The translations under genes and the position numbers were made by a program. Below, piece by piece: positions 43,673 through 51,803 of a DNA stretch of 64,000 nucleotides. Under the pieces are notes generated by a model. That model worked only from the letters and a program-made list of their open reading frames with translations. It was not told the DNA's origin and searched no databases. The DNA is taken from NCBI RefSeq assembly GCF_003254055.1, contig NZ_QKZT01000003.1, positions 335,082 through 399,081 on the forward strand, in the 5' to 3' direction. This stretch comes from Algoriphagus chordae. GTDB lineage: Bacteria; Bacteroidota; Bacteroidia; Cytophagales; Cyclobacteriaceae. The number at the start of each line of letters is the position of its first letter. Positions within the stretch are counted from its first letter, which is position 1.

Positions 43673-44965
43673 TCAAATCATTTCTCTCAGCATTAGCATT
43701 ACCTTCTCCATTTCCCTTCTGACTTCTGAAGCTTTCCAAGGGTAATTCGAATTCATGAATGCAAAACAGTAATACCTGCCAGATTTGCCTTTGATTAGTC
43801 CAACGAGACTGTGATTGTTGCTCATCGTGCCAGTCTTTGCGAAAATGTAAGGCTGATCGGCTTTATAACTGTTTTCTAAGGTTCCTACTTTTCCACCTGC
43901 TGGCAATAGTTCGAACAATTGCTGATCTGGTACCATGCGATAGATCTTTTCAAAAAGTGCCACCATTGTCCTCGGAGTAAATAAATCATGTCTGCTCAAG
44001 CCAGATCCATCCACCCATTGGGGCTCGTCTGGCAAATCATACAAATATGTTTTAAGCATGTATTCAATCGCTCGTTCTGTATCCAGACGCTGAAAAAGCC
44101 GATCCGAAACCATCAGCATCAGTTGCTCTGCAAGGAAGTTGTCACTTTCCAGCATCATCTCTTTCAAGATTGGAAAGAGTGGAGCACCTCGCCATTCCTG
44201 ATGAATAGCTGGCAAAGAGTCTGACTGATAAGCCCAATTTTTTCCGGTGGCATCTGAAGCTAGTTTGATAAAAAGCTCAGGCGAGCTGATGAAAGGGATG
44301 AATTCCTCTCTTCCTCGGAAATTGTTTGGATTGTAGTAGAATTTATTGCTATGAAAATCCCGCTCCACTTCACGAATTGTGCGATTAGTGGGGAACACAT
44401 CAGCTTGAAAACTAGGAGGAAATACCGTGGGCGCATTACCAACTTTTTTGACATGAACCAGATTTCCATAGATCGGCAATGAGCTACGCTCTGCGGAATA
44501 GTTATAGTAATAATCATCCCATTGCCAACCATAGCCAAAGGCCGGAGACATCATGTTTGCATCAGAAAAGATGACCTGCTCATAAGGAGCAATTAGGGCT
44601 TCGATAGCTGGCTGATAGAAATCCTTGTATTTCCAACTTGGATCACCTGAACCCCAAATCTTTATCCTGTTTCCTTCCGTGACATAGCGTAATGTTTGGG
44701 TACTGTCATTCAGAACAATAAGCGAGGAGAAGAGCGTGAATAGCTTGGTAGTAGAAGCAGGTATAAATCTTTGATGGCTATTTTTCTCATAGAGTACTGT
44801 CTGTGAATCCAAATCGTACAACATGAATCCTGAGAGATGGCCATTGAAAAAACTTCCTTCACCTAGAGCCGATTCCAGTTTGAGATATTGATCTCGGTTG
44901 AGTTGGGCAAAAAGGCTGGTGCTAACAAAAAGAGTAAAGAGAAAGAGGCTGAGCAGTTTACGCAT
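43673..44965 (-). CDS. D-alanyl-D-alanine carboxypeptidase/endopeptidase, DacB-like (S13)
   Basis: A 430-residue exported penicillin-binding protein 4-type enzyme. Signal peptide ends SLFAQ. The three active-site motifs are present: SxxK as PASTTKLFTLF, SxN as LESDNFLAEQLML, and KTG as FAKTGTMSNNHSLVG. It removes or cleaves terminal D-Ala crosslinks of peptidoglycan in the periplasm. Insert domains between SxxK and SxN are shorter than in E. coli PBP4 (477 residues). The DUF423 gene precedes it with a 2-bp gap. Confidence 0.92.
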   Translation of the reverse strand: MRKLLSLFLFTLFVSTSLFAQLNRDQYLKLESALGEGSFFNGHLSGFMLYDLDSQTVLYEKNSHQRFIPASTTKLFTLFSSLIVLNDSTQTLRYVTEGNRIKIWGSGDPSWKYKDFYQPAIEALIAPYEQVIFSDANMMSPAFGYGWQWDDYYYNYSAERSSLPIYGNLVHVKKVGNAPTVFPPSFQADVFPTNRTIREVERDFHSNKFYYNPNNFRGREEFIPFISSPELFIKLASDATGKNWAYQSDSLPAIHQEWRGAPLFPILKEMMLESDNFLAEQLMLMVSDRLFQRLDTERAIEYMLKTYLYDLPDEPQWVDGSGLSRHDLFTPRTMVALFEKIYRMVPDQQLFELLPAGGKVGTLENSYKADQPYIFAKTGTMSNNHSLVGLIKGKSGRYYCFAFMNSNYPWKASEVRREMEKVMLMLREMI

Positions 44966-44967
44966 AC

Positions 44968-45345
44968 TTATTTTTTAGAAGCGGCAAGAAATACCAAAAT
45001 CCAGCCGGCGATGAAAGCCAGACCACCAAAGGGAGTAATTGCTCCAAGCCAGGTAATTCCTGTAAGGGATAGGACATATAGAGAACCGGAGAAAATCAGA
45101 ACCCCTACAAGCATCAAGATTGCTGCTGTACTGAGTTTTGTCCAATTGGGTTTTACCAAAGCTAAAATGCCAATCAAGAAAATGGCAAGTGAATGGTAGA
45201 AGTGATATTTGACAGCAGTTTCAAAAGTTTCTGCTCTGCCCGTTTCAGCAAGTATTTCCTTTAATCCATGCGCTCCGAATGCGCCTATTCCCACAGCACA
45301 TGCGCCAAGTATAGCTGCTGTTTGTATAATTTGTTTTCCTTTCAT
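44968..45345 (-). CDS. DUF423 small membrane protein
   Basis: A 125-residue inner-membrane protein with four hydrophobic helices: QTAAILGACAVGIGAFGAHG, YHFYHSLAIFLIGILALV, TAAILMLVGVLIFSGSLYVLS and GAITPFGGLAFIAGWILVFL. The GAFGAHGL and ITPFGG motifs mark DUF423 (YwdK-like). Function unknown. Encoded 2 bp before the DacB-like gene on the same strand, so they are likely one operon. Confidence 0.9.
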   Translation of the reverse strand: MKGKQIIQTAAILGACAVGIGAFGAHGLKEILAETGRAETFETAVKYHFYHSLAIFLIGILALVKPNWTKLSTAAILMLVGVLIFSGSLYVLSLTGITWLGAITPFGGLAFIAGWILVFLAASKK

Positions 45346-45362
45346 TTATAGTTTTTGTTTCC

Positions 45363-45382
45363 CGCAGATATTCGCAGATAAT
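45363..45382. repeat. CGCAGATA micro-repeat
   Basis: CGCAGATATT and CGCAGATAAT are adjacent direct repeats (period 10) at the 5' side of the DUF423 gene, just before a longer tandem array. Confidence 0.6.
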
Positions 45383-45414
45383 TCCCGCGATCAACCATTG
45401 CCCCCCAATCGTAT

Positions 45415-45546
45415 CTGTACCTGTCCCGTTCGTATTGTGCCTGCAACAGTTTGTGCCTAAATCTACTGCCTTTCGTTTTTGTGCCTGCCACCGTTTGTGT
45501 CTAATTCTGCCACTGTTCGTTTTAGTGCCTGCCACCGTTCGTGTCT
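45415..45546. repeat. 22/44-bp tandem repeat array
   Basis: Six 22-bp units alternate in two forms, so the clear period is 44. Form 1 begins at 45437, 45481 and 45525 (GTGCCTGCCACCGTTTGTGT type); form 2 at 45415, 45459 and 45503 (AATTCTGCCACTGTTCGTTT type). The last two form-1 copies differ at a single position. Non-coding as far as can be seen, and more GC-rich than the surroundings. Confidence 0.75.
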
Positions 45547-45556
45547 CACGAACGGT
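45534..45556. repeat. Perfect 10-bp inverted repeat at the end of the tandem array
   Basis: ACCGTTCGTG pairs with CACGAACGGT across a TCT loop. The left arm is the end of the last tandem unit, so the right arm arose as an inverted copy of it. There is no T-run behind it, so it does not look like an intrinsic terminator. Confidence 0.75.
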
Positions 45557-45560
45557 CACA

Positions 45561-45630
45561 CTTCAACATTCATCTTTCAACAGTCAATTTCGAATAATGA
45601 ACTTCGAATGATGAATAGCGAAGTTAATGA
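45561..45630. repeat. Degenerate heptad repeat tract before the GNAT gene
   Basis: About ten units of seven bases: CTTCAAC, ATTCATC, TTTCAAC, AGTCAAT, TTCGAAT, AATGAAC, TTCGAAT, GATGAAT, AGCGAAG, TTAATGA. Most have the core TCAA/CGAA/TGAA at positions 3-6. Confidence 0.6.
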
Positions 45631-45660
45631 GGACTAGTGCGAAATTTGACTTGCGTAAAG

Positions 45661-46599
45661 TTAAAAAACCTCCAAATCTCCCAAGCTCCAGCCCCAGTCT
45701 TTCTCCAATAAGTTATCAGTAGCAGCTACTTTGCGGAGCGTCACTTCTGGGCCGATTGACATCACTGGCATAATTCCCATTTCAATAGGTAAATCATTCG
45801 TGAACTTCAAACCTGAATACGAGGTAAATCTAACGCTCTCATTTTTTTGAATGGTTTTTAACCGAGTATTCAATTGTTTTTTTTCATTTTTTCCAAAATC
45901 AGCGAGTTGGAAGAAATCAACAATCCTAAGTTCTCTACCTATTTTCCCCTCTTTGATCCTATATATTAATAGGTAGCTTTCACCATCGCTGACGAAATCA
46001 TAAGGGAAAAGTGGGCAAGAAACGTATCTCCAGTGAAGGTAGCCTGACACAAGGTTTGTCTGGATCTGTTCAGAATCAAATTCAGTTTTTTCTATTTTCT
46101 GAATAAGCCCTGTGATGCTTGACCAATCACTCGATTGAGACAGATTTTTACTTTTGCCTAAGTTGAGATTGAAGTGCATTTTCAGCGGTAGCTTTCCCCA
46201 TTTTTCCCAACCCATTTTCAAATATCCACTTGAACTTTGAGCATTAGGAGTGTTGTAAATCATTTCCACTCCTTCCTCCTTAAGTTCCTCAATAAGTGAA
46301 AGTGTAAGATTCTTGAAAAGTCCTTTGCCTTGATAATCAGGATGTATTGCAGTATCTACAGCTCGGCAGGCTTTGATGAGTTGATCGCCTTGGCGAAACT
46401 CCCAACGTAGAAACACACGTACGCCACAGATGAGTCCGGCATCTTCAGCAATCAACAGAGGCGAGGCCCCAAAAGGGTTTGCTACATGTTTCCAATTCCA
46501 GAGTTCCTCTGATTTGGGGATCAAACTTTCGCCTAATGAGGCTTTCAATAAGCTGATTATTTCGGGTAAATCACTGGAATTGGCCTTTCTGATTTGCAT
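45661..46599 (-). CDS. GNAT-family acetyltransferase (Eis-like, double-domain size)
   Basis: A 312-residue protein with an N-terminal GNAT domain: acetyl-CoA motif AIHPDYQGKGLFKNLTLSLI, then EMIYNTPNAQSSSGYLKMGWEKWG, the usual C-terminal GNAT block. The residual 150 residues contain LHWRYVSCPLFPYDFVSDGESYLL and VRFTSYSGLKFTNDLPIEMG, a second, weaker GNAT-like fold, as in two-domain acetyltransferases seen in polysaccharide loci. Substrate unknown. Divergent from the polysaccharide export genes, starting 198 bp from the first wza. Confidence 0.82.
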   Translation of the reverse strand: MQIRKANSSDLPEIISLLKASLGESLIPKSEELWNWKHVANPFGASPLLIAEDAGLICGVRVFLRWEFRQGDQLIKACRAVDTAIHPDYQGKGLFKNLTLSLIEELKEEGVEMIYNTPNAQSSSGYLKMGWEKWGKLPLKMHFNLNLGKSKNLSQSSDWSSITGLIQKIEKTEFDSEQIQTNLVSGYLHWRYVSCPLFPYDFVSDGESYLLIYRIKEGKIGRELRIVDFFQLADFGKNEKKQLNTRLKTIQKNESVRFTSYSGLKFTNDLPIEMGIMPVMSIGPEVTLRKVAATDNLLEKDWGWSLGDLEVF

Positions 46600-46665
46600 G
46601 GCTTGAAGATATGAAGATTTTTGAACTTAGGAATTAACAGCAAAGTCCAGGTAAAAATCAGGAGA

Positions 46666-46707
46666 ATTGACCATTGAAAATTGATTATTGAATTTTGAAC
46701 ATTGTCT
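46666..46707. repeat. Degenerate heptad repeat tract before the first wza
   Basis: Units ATTGACC, ATTGAAA, ATTGATT, ATTGAAT, TTTGAAC, ATTGTCT: six successive heptads, four of them beginning ATTGA. This is the cleanest of the three heptad tracts in the window. Confidence 0.65.
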
Positions 46708-46744
46708 GTTGCTTATTTCCTGTTTCTAATCTCAAACATGCTCC

Positions 46745-46771
46745 TTGTCCTCAACTATTTTTATATATTTG
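46745..46771 (+). promoter_or_regulatory. Probable promoter of the first wza-wzc pair
   Basis: TATATTTG (46764-46771) matches the Bacteroidota -7 box TAnnTTTG exactly, with TTG at 46745-46747 spaced 16 bases upstream (usual 17-19). It ends 26 bases before the wza ATG. Confidence 0.45.
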
Positions 46772-46797
46772 GGCCAAGCTAAATTTATGCTTTTCGA

Positions 46798-47613
46798 ATG
46801 AAGAAAATCCTGTTTTTTGCATGTTTGGTGGTTTTTGCGACTAGTTGTATCTCTAATAAGCGGATCACTTACCTGCAAAATCTGCCTGATAATACGCCGA
46901 TAGAACTTAATGAATTTATCCCTTTTGCTGAGGTAGATTATGAATATGTCTTGCAGCCTTTCGATATTGTTGAGATTGATTTTGCTACTTCGGATCCGGA
47001 ATTGATTGAAGCATTTTCCTTTCAAAATTCTCAGAGTATGGGAGGAGTTGGTGGTAATAGTGGTGGAGGTGGAGGCTCCGATCCTTTGTATTTTAGAGGT
47101 TACTCTATAGATAAAAATGGCGATGTAGAAGTGCCTAAGCTTGGGAAAATTAGAATCGCTGGACTGACTGAGGAAGAGGCTAAGGAAAAGGTTCAGGAAG
47201 ATATAAATCAGTTTTTTAAGGAAGAGATATACGTCAAATTGAGAATAGCAGGCATCAGATACACTACCCTGGGAGAGTTCAATTCTGTAGGAGTTTCTGT
47301 GATCTATAAAAATAGAGCTACTATTTTTGATGCCTTAGCCAATTCAGGAGAGACCACGATTCTTGGTAAGAAAAACAAGCTTTTTATCATCAGGCAATAC
47401 GATGGTGGTACTAAAATCCACCAGATCAATCTGAATGATCGGAGCTTATTGGCTAGTCCGTTCTACTTTATTCAGCCCAATGACATCCTATATATTGAGC
47501 CGATGAATATCAGGCAGTTTGGAAATGCTGACAATTTAACGGCCTCACTTGCGCTTATTGCTGGTTTACTAGCTTCCACGCTTTTAATTATTAATTTGGT
47601 GACGGGTAACTAG
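46798..47613 (+). CDS. Polysaccharide export lipoprotein, Wza-like (copy 1)
   Basis: A 271-residue outer-membrane lipoprotein of the Wza/Gfc polysaccharide export family. Lipobox TSC (Cys17), then the Poly_export domain (YVLQPFDIVEIDFATSDPEL, SIDKNGDVEVPKLGKIRIAG, EEAKEKVQEDINQFFKEEIY), a SLBB-like part (VGVSVIYKNRATIFDALANSG, FYFIQPNDILYIEP) and a C-terminal hydrophobic helix (SLALIAGLLASTLLIINLV). It should form the outer-membrane exit for an extracellular or capsular polysaccharide. It is shorter than E. coli Wza (about 360 residues). Followed 5 bp later by its Wzc-like kinase. Confidence 0.92.
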   Translation: MKKILFFACLVVFATSCISNKRITYLQNLPDNTPIELNEFIPFAEVDYEYVLQPFDIVEIDFATSDPELIEAFSFQNSQSMGGVGGNSGGGGGSDPLYFRGYSIDKNGDVEVPKLGKIRIAGLTEEEAKEKVQEDINQFFKEEIYVKLRIAGIRYTTLGEFNSVGVSVIYKNRATIFDALANSGETTILGKKNKLFIIRQYDGGTKIHQINLNDRSLLASPFYFIQPNDILYIEPMNIRQFGNADNLTASLALIAGLLASTLLIINLVTGN

Positions 47614-47618
47614 TTGAT

Positions 47619-50078
47619 ATGGAGAAGTTAGATTTAAGCCAGTTAGATAACGAGGAGAAGGCACTGGAGATCAGGTATGTGATCGCTAAGTACATTCGCT
47701 ATTGGCCATGGTATTTACTTTTTATCTTGTTGTTTCTGATCGGCACCTTTCTATTTCACCGATACACGGTAGATCGTTACGAGGTGTCTGGATCTATGAT
47801 GATCAAGACTAATACCTCTCCTGAAGCACGTATTCTGGATAGATCGAATATTTTTTCCACAGGTCTTAATCTAGAAAATGACATTCTGAGACTAAAGTCT
47901 AAAGGTCTTGCTCATGAGGCTTTGAAGAAACTGCACTTCGATGTGGAGTACTATGCCAAAACTAACATTAAGGCTATAGAACTCTATGATAGATCGCCTA
48001 TTCGTATCGAGGTAGACTGGGATCATTTTCAGATTACCGATGTGCCTATCCAATTGGAAATACTCTCTGAGAATACCTTTAAACTCAGCCCTGAGGAATC
48101 CAGTTTTATGGATTTTAATTCTGCTATGGCAGCGGGGGATGAGTCCATTTATGATAGGACTTACAGATTTGGTGAGAAAATAGAAACAAGTAAATCGAAG
48201 TTTATCGTGCATCTGGTGAATCCCGGAAGAACTAATGAGGCTCTGATATTCAAGTTGAGAAGCCCTGGTTCATTGGAAGATGCTTACGCCAAATCTGTGC
48301 AGGTGACCTTGCAGAATGAATACAGCTCGGTCCTTCGACTTTCGACTACCACCAAAGTTGTTGAAAAAGGAAGAGATTACATCAATGCTTTGATGGAGTC
48401 ATATATTGATTTTGACCTGAGCGAAAAGAATAAAATTCAAGAAAACACTTTAGCTTTTATTGAAGAGCAGCTTGGGCTATTGCAAGATTCCCTTCAGCAG
48501 AAAGAGCGGGAATTGCAAGACTTCAAAGTTGAGAATAAGTTGCTCGATGTCTCGGCAGAATTTACCAGCATATTGGGGAAAATGAATTCGCTCGACGAGA
48601 TGAATGCTGAGATTGATTATCAGTTGGAATACTTCGAGCAAATCCGTGCATACATGGAGCAGAAGAGCAAGGATTTTTCTGATGTAGTTGCACCTTCTGT
48701 CATTGGTGTACCGGATCCCTTGCTAAATGGCCTTATACAAACACTGGTTACTCTTTCTCAAGAACGAAGAAAATTACTTGCTACTGTCAACGAGAATCAT
48801 CCTGAGGTGCTGAAAATAGATGTTCAGATGGAGAAAGTGCAGGATGCGCTTTTTGAGAATGTGGTTAATCTGATAGAAAACACAAAGCAGAAAAAGACTA
48901 GTATTCAGCGTGATATTGGAGTTTATGATGCAGAGTTCTCCACCCTTCCTGAGTCAGAATCTGAGTATTCAGGGATTTTCAGAGAATTCAAACTTAGGGA
49001 ATCACTTTATACCTACTTGTTGGAAAAGCGAGCTGAGGCAGGAATTGCAATGGCTTCCAATGTCTCTGACAATGCGATCTTAGATACGGCTCGGCGCGGA
49101 ACCTTGATTTTCCCGAAGAAGCAGCAAAATTATGGTTTAGCTATTATTTTGGGATTGTTACTGCCTTTCGGTTTTGTGGTCGTTCGTGATATTTTTGATG
49201 AAACGATCAAAGACCAGCGGGATTTGAAAAAGCATTTTATGATTCCTCAATTGGGGATTGTAGGCTATAGTCAGAAGGATACCAATAAAGTGGTTTTGGA
49301 TTTTCCTAAGTCCGCGGTGGCAGAGTCATTTAGATCACTTCGCTCTGCTATTACCTATTTGGCATCTGGTAAAAATACTAAGAAAATATTGGTTACCTCC
49401 TCGGTTTCTGGAGAAGGGAAGACCTTTACTTCTTTGAACCTAGCTTCGGCAATGGCTTTGGGATCTAAAAAAACGGTCGTAGTAGGAGGGGATCTGAGAA
49501 GACCTAAACTTGCTTCTTATTTTGGAGAGTCTGATCGAATAGGGTTATCAACCTATTTGATAGGTAAAGTGGATGCGAAAGATATAGTTTTACCTTCTTC
49601 ACATGAGAACTTATGGTTTGTGCCTTCTGGCATCATACCTCCAAATCCCGCGGAATTGTTACAGACTCCTAAATTGACTGAATTCATAGAATATCTAGAA
49701 TCTCAGTTTGACGTAGTGATATTTGATACTCCTCCTATGGGTTTGGTGTCTGAGACTATAGATCTGATGAGATTATTTGACATTAATCTCTATGTCGTGA
49801 GACAGAATTATACCGTAAAAGATCACCTAGTAATGATCAACGACCTATTTAATAATAAACAGGTTAAAAATGTATATGGGGTTTTCAATGGTATCGTAAA
49901 TTCCGGCTACCATTATGAAGGCTACAATTATGGTTATGGTAATACTTATCTGTATTCCCAGAACAATAAATACATGTACAATTACTATGGGGATGATTTA
50001 GATACGAAGAAAAAGAAGATCAAGAAAAGCCAAAAGAATATTTTTCAAAAATTGAAAAAGCTGTTTAAGGTAAAGTGA
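47619..50078 (+). CDS. Polysaccharide copolymerase/tyrosine autokinase, Wzc-like (copy 1)
   Basis: An 819-residue inner-membrane chain-length regulator and BY-kinase. First TM helix around WYLLFILLFLIGTFLFHRY; a long periplasmic coiled-coil region (ENTLAFIEEQLGLLQDSLQQ and on, GNVR loop FREFKLRESLYTYLLEKRAE); second TM near GLAIILGLLLPFGFVVV; then the kinase domain with Walker A SVSGEGKTF (about residue 594), Walker A' GGDLRRPKL and Walker B VVIFDTPPMG. The Tyr-rich tail (GYHYEGYNYGYGNTYLYS, MYNYYGDD) is the autophosphorylation cluster. It controls polysaccharide length and export with the Wza partner. Confidence 0.95.
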   Translation: MEKLDLSQLDNEEKALEIRYVIAKYIRYWPWYLLFILLFLIGTFLFHRYTVDRYEVSGSMMIKTNTSPEARILDRSNIFSTGLNLENDILRLKSKGLAHEALKKLHFDVEYYAKTNIKAIELYDRSPIRIEVDWDHFQITDVPIQLEILSENTFKLSPEESSFMDFNSAMAAGDESIYDRTYRFGEKIETSKSKFIVHLVNPGRTNEALIFKLRSPGSLEDAYAKSVQVTLQNEYSSVLRLSTTTKVVEKGRDYINALMESYIDFDLSEKNKIQENTLAFIEEQLGLLQDSLQQKERELQDFKVENKLLDVSAEFTSILGKMNSLDEMNAEIDYQLEYFEQIRAYMEQKSKDFSDVVAPSVIGVPDPLLNGLIQTLVTLSQERRKLLATVNENHPEVLKIDVQMEKVQDALFENVVNLIENTKQKKTSIQRDIGVYDAEFSTLPESESEYSGIFREFKLRESLYTYLLEKRAEAGIAMASNVSDNAILDTARRGTLIFPKKQQNYGLAIILGLLLPFGFVVVRDIFDETIKDQRDLKKHFMIPQLGIVGYSQKDTNKVVLDFPKSAVAESFRSLRSAITYLASGKNTKKILVTSSVSGEGKTFTSLNLASAMALGSKKTVVVGGDLRRPKLASYFGESDRIGLSTYLIGKVDAKDIVLPSSHENLWFVPSGIIPPNPAELLQTPKLTEFIEYLESQFDVVIFDTPPMGLVSETIDLMRLFDINLYVVRQNYTVKDHLVMINDLFNNKQVKNVYGVFNGIVNSGYHYEGYNYGYGNTYLYSQNNKYMYNYYGDDLDTKKKKIKKSQKNIFQKLKKLFKVK

Positions 50079-50127
50079 TTAACGGAACTTTAAATTGCTA
50101 TTTCTACCCAGAACCCCAATTCAAGTT

Positions 50128-50844
50128 ATGACGAAAACCGCAGCACTAATTCCTGCTAGGTATGCTTCCACCAGATTGCCATCCAAATTGGTTCAAGATC
50201 TGGGAGGGAAGTCGGTCATCCAGCGCACCTATTTGAGTACTCTTGCAGCAGGCGTATTTGATGAGGTATGGGTAGTGACGGATCATCTAGAAATCAAAAA
50301 TCAGATTGAAACCCTAGGTGGTAAAGTGTTTGTCAGTAAAAAAGAGCATCAAAGTGGATCTGATAGAATTGCTGAGGCCATGGAAGAGGTAGATGCGGAT
50401 TTGATAGTCAATGTACAGGGTGATGAGCCCTTTCAGGATCAAACTTCCTTGAGAGATTTAATAGCAGTTTTTGAAGATGCACAGGTGCAGGTAGCTTCGC
50501 TAAAGACGAAGATACCTGCTGAAGAAGCCCAAAATCAAAATACAGTGAAAGTAGTTACGGATCTCAAAGGAAATGCTTTGTATTTCTCTAGATCAGCGAT
50601 TCCATTCAATAGAGAATCAAAGACTGAGTTGAGCTATTGGAAGCATATCGGAATCTATGCTTATAGGAGAGCAGTGCTACAAGCCTTTACCTCATTACCC
50701 AAATCTGAGCTAGAGTCAGTAGAAATGCTGGAACAGTTGAGGCTTTTGGAAAATGGCTATAAAATTAAAATGGTGGAAACTCTCCATCAAACAGTAGCAA
50801 TAGATACTGCCGAAGACCTGGAAAAAGCCAGAAAAATACTGTAA
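50128..50844 (+). CDS. kdsB: CMP-Kdo synthetase (3-deoxy-manno-octulosonate cytidylyltransferase)
   Basis: A 238-residue enzyme activating Kdo with CTP for lipid A-core or capsule synthesis. The N-terminal nucleotide motif is AALIPARYASTRLPSKLVQD, then VWVVTDHLEI, IVNVQGDEPFQD (metal site) and YFSRSAIPFNRES, KHIGIYAYRRAVLQAF, LESVEMLEQLRLLENGYKI. All are canonical KdsB segments. ATG at 50128 is chosen over the longer frame from 50095. Placed between two wza-wzc pairs, which suggests the exported or linked glycan could contain Kdo. Confidence 0.95.
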   Translation: MTKTAALIPARYASTRLPSKLVQDLGGKSVIQRTYLSTLAAGVFDEVWVVTDHLEIKNQIETLGGKVFVSKKEHQSGSDRIAEAMEEVDADLIVNVQGDEPFQDQTSLRDLIAVFEDAQVQVASLKTKIPAEEAQNQNTVKVVTDLKGNALYFSRSAIPFNRESKTELSYWKHIGIYAYRRAVLQAFTSLPKSELESVEMLEQLRLLENGYKIKMVETLHQTVAIDTAEDLEKARKIL

Positions 50845-50987
50845 GACTTAGCATTGGCAGAATTTGATGGATCTGGATCTTAATTCAATTCTGTTCCTTC
50901 ATTATCAAAGTGATAAAAAAACAGACTTTTTGAGGTTAAATGTTTAAGTTTGCGCAGTTTTTGAAAGAAAATATTAAAAATGTATAT

Positions 50988-51797
50988 ATGAGGAATTTGT
51001 CGAAGGGTTTTATTGCATCCCTTGCTTTTCTATTGGTATTTGGCTGCATCCCGAATGAGAAAATCATTTATTTGCAAAATCAGGAGGGCAATACGCCCAT
51101 CGAAGATGGTGAGCTGATCACTTATGAGATTCCTGAATACAAGCTTCAATACAATGATATCATAGATGTAAACATCCAGACTATTGAGGATTTGATGGAG
51201 TTTGGCTTTAATAGTAAACCTGCTCAAATGAGTGCTCAGATGGGGAATGTTTCGGCTCAAAGTGGTGGAGATGTTTACTATATGACGGGTTTTTCTGTAG
51301 ATCAAAAAGGGAATATCAGGCTTCCAATAGTTGGTGATGTCAATGTCAAAGAAAAAACACTGGAAGAGGCTAGGGTTACCATTGAAGAAAGTTTGAGGAA
51401 GTATGTGACTAGTGAATTGTATGTCAAAGTTAAGCTGGGAGGAGTTAGGTATTCGGCTCTAGGGGAATTCAGAAGACCTGGTAAATACGTAGTTCTTCAG
51501 GATAGAATGACAATTTTTGAGGCAATTGCCAATGCCGGTGATTTAACGACTGTGGCAAAACGTGACGAGGTACTTTTAATTAGACAATATCCTGAGGGTA
51601 CAAGATTGCATAGAATTGACTTGTTAGATCGTCAGATCGTAGCTTCATCATTTTACTTTATCCAACCAAATGATCAACTCTATGTGGAGCCATTGAAAGT
51701 TAGAGAAACTGGTACAGGAGAAAATACAGCTCAAACTTTGGCCTTGATATTTGCAGGCATTTCTTCATTGGCCCTAATCCTAAATTTACTCAAATAA
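50988..51797 (+). CDS. Polysaccharide export lipoprotein, Wza-like (copy 2)
   Basis: A 269-residue paralogue of the Wza-like protein encoded at 46798. ATG at 50988 is chosen since it opens the signal peptide with lipobox FGC; a further ATG at 50940 would add 16 residues. The same order of parts is seen: EYKLQYNDIIDVNIQTIEDL, SVDQKGNIRLPIVGDVNVKE, ALGEFRRPGKYVVLQDRMTI, FYFIQPNDQLYVEP and a C-terminal hydrophobic helix. By eye the two copies share well under half of their residues, so the duplication is old or one copy was acquired. A Wzc-like kinase gene follows by 6 bp. Confidence 0.92.
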   Translation: MRNLSKGFIASLAFLLVFGCIPNEKIIYLQNQEGNTPIEDGELITYEIPEYKLQYNDIIDVNIQTIEDLMEFGFNSKPAQMSAQMGNVSAQSGGDVYYMTGFSVDQKGNIRLPIVGDVNVKEKTLEEARVTIEESLRKYVTSELYVKVKLGGVRYSALGEFRRPGKYVVLQDRMTIFEAIANAGDLTTVAKRDEVLLIRQYPEGTRLHRIDLLDRQIVASSFYFIQPNDQLYVEPLKVRETGTGENTAQTLALIFAGISSLALILNLLK

Positions 51798-51803
51798 GAT
51801 TTT

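Noticed and set aside
45415..45556. A CRISPR array was considered for the 22/44-bp tandem repeat
   Set aside because: Units are contiguous, have no unique spacers and no cas genes are near.
46732..47025. A 97-codon minus-strand frame over the start of the first wza
   Set aside because: It is antisense to a clear lipoprotein start and includes promoter sequence; a shadow frame.
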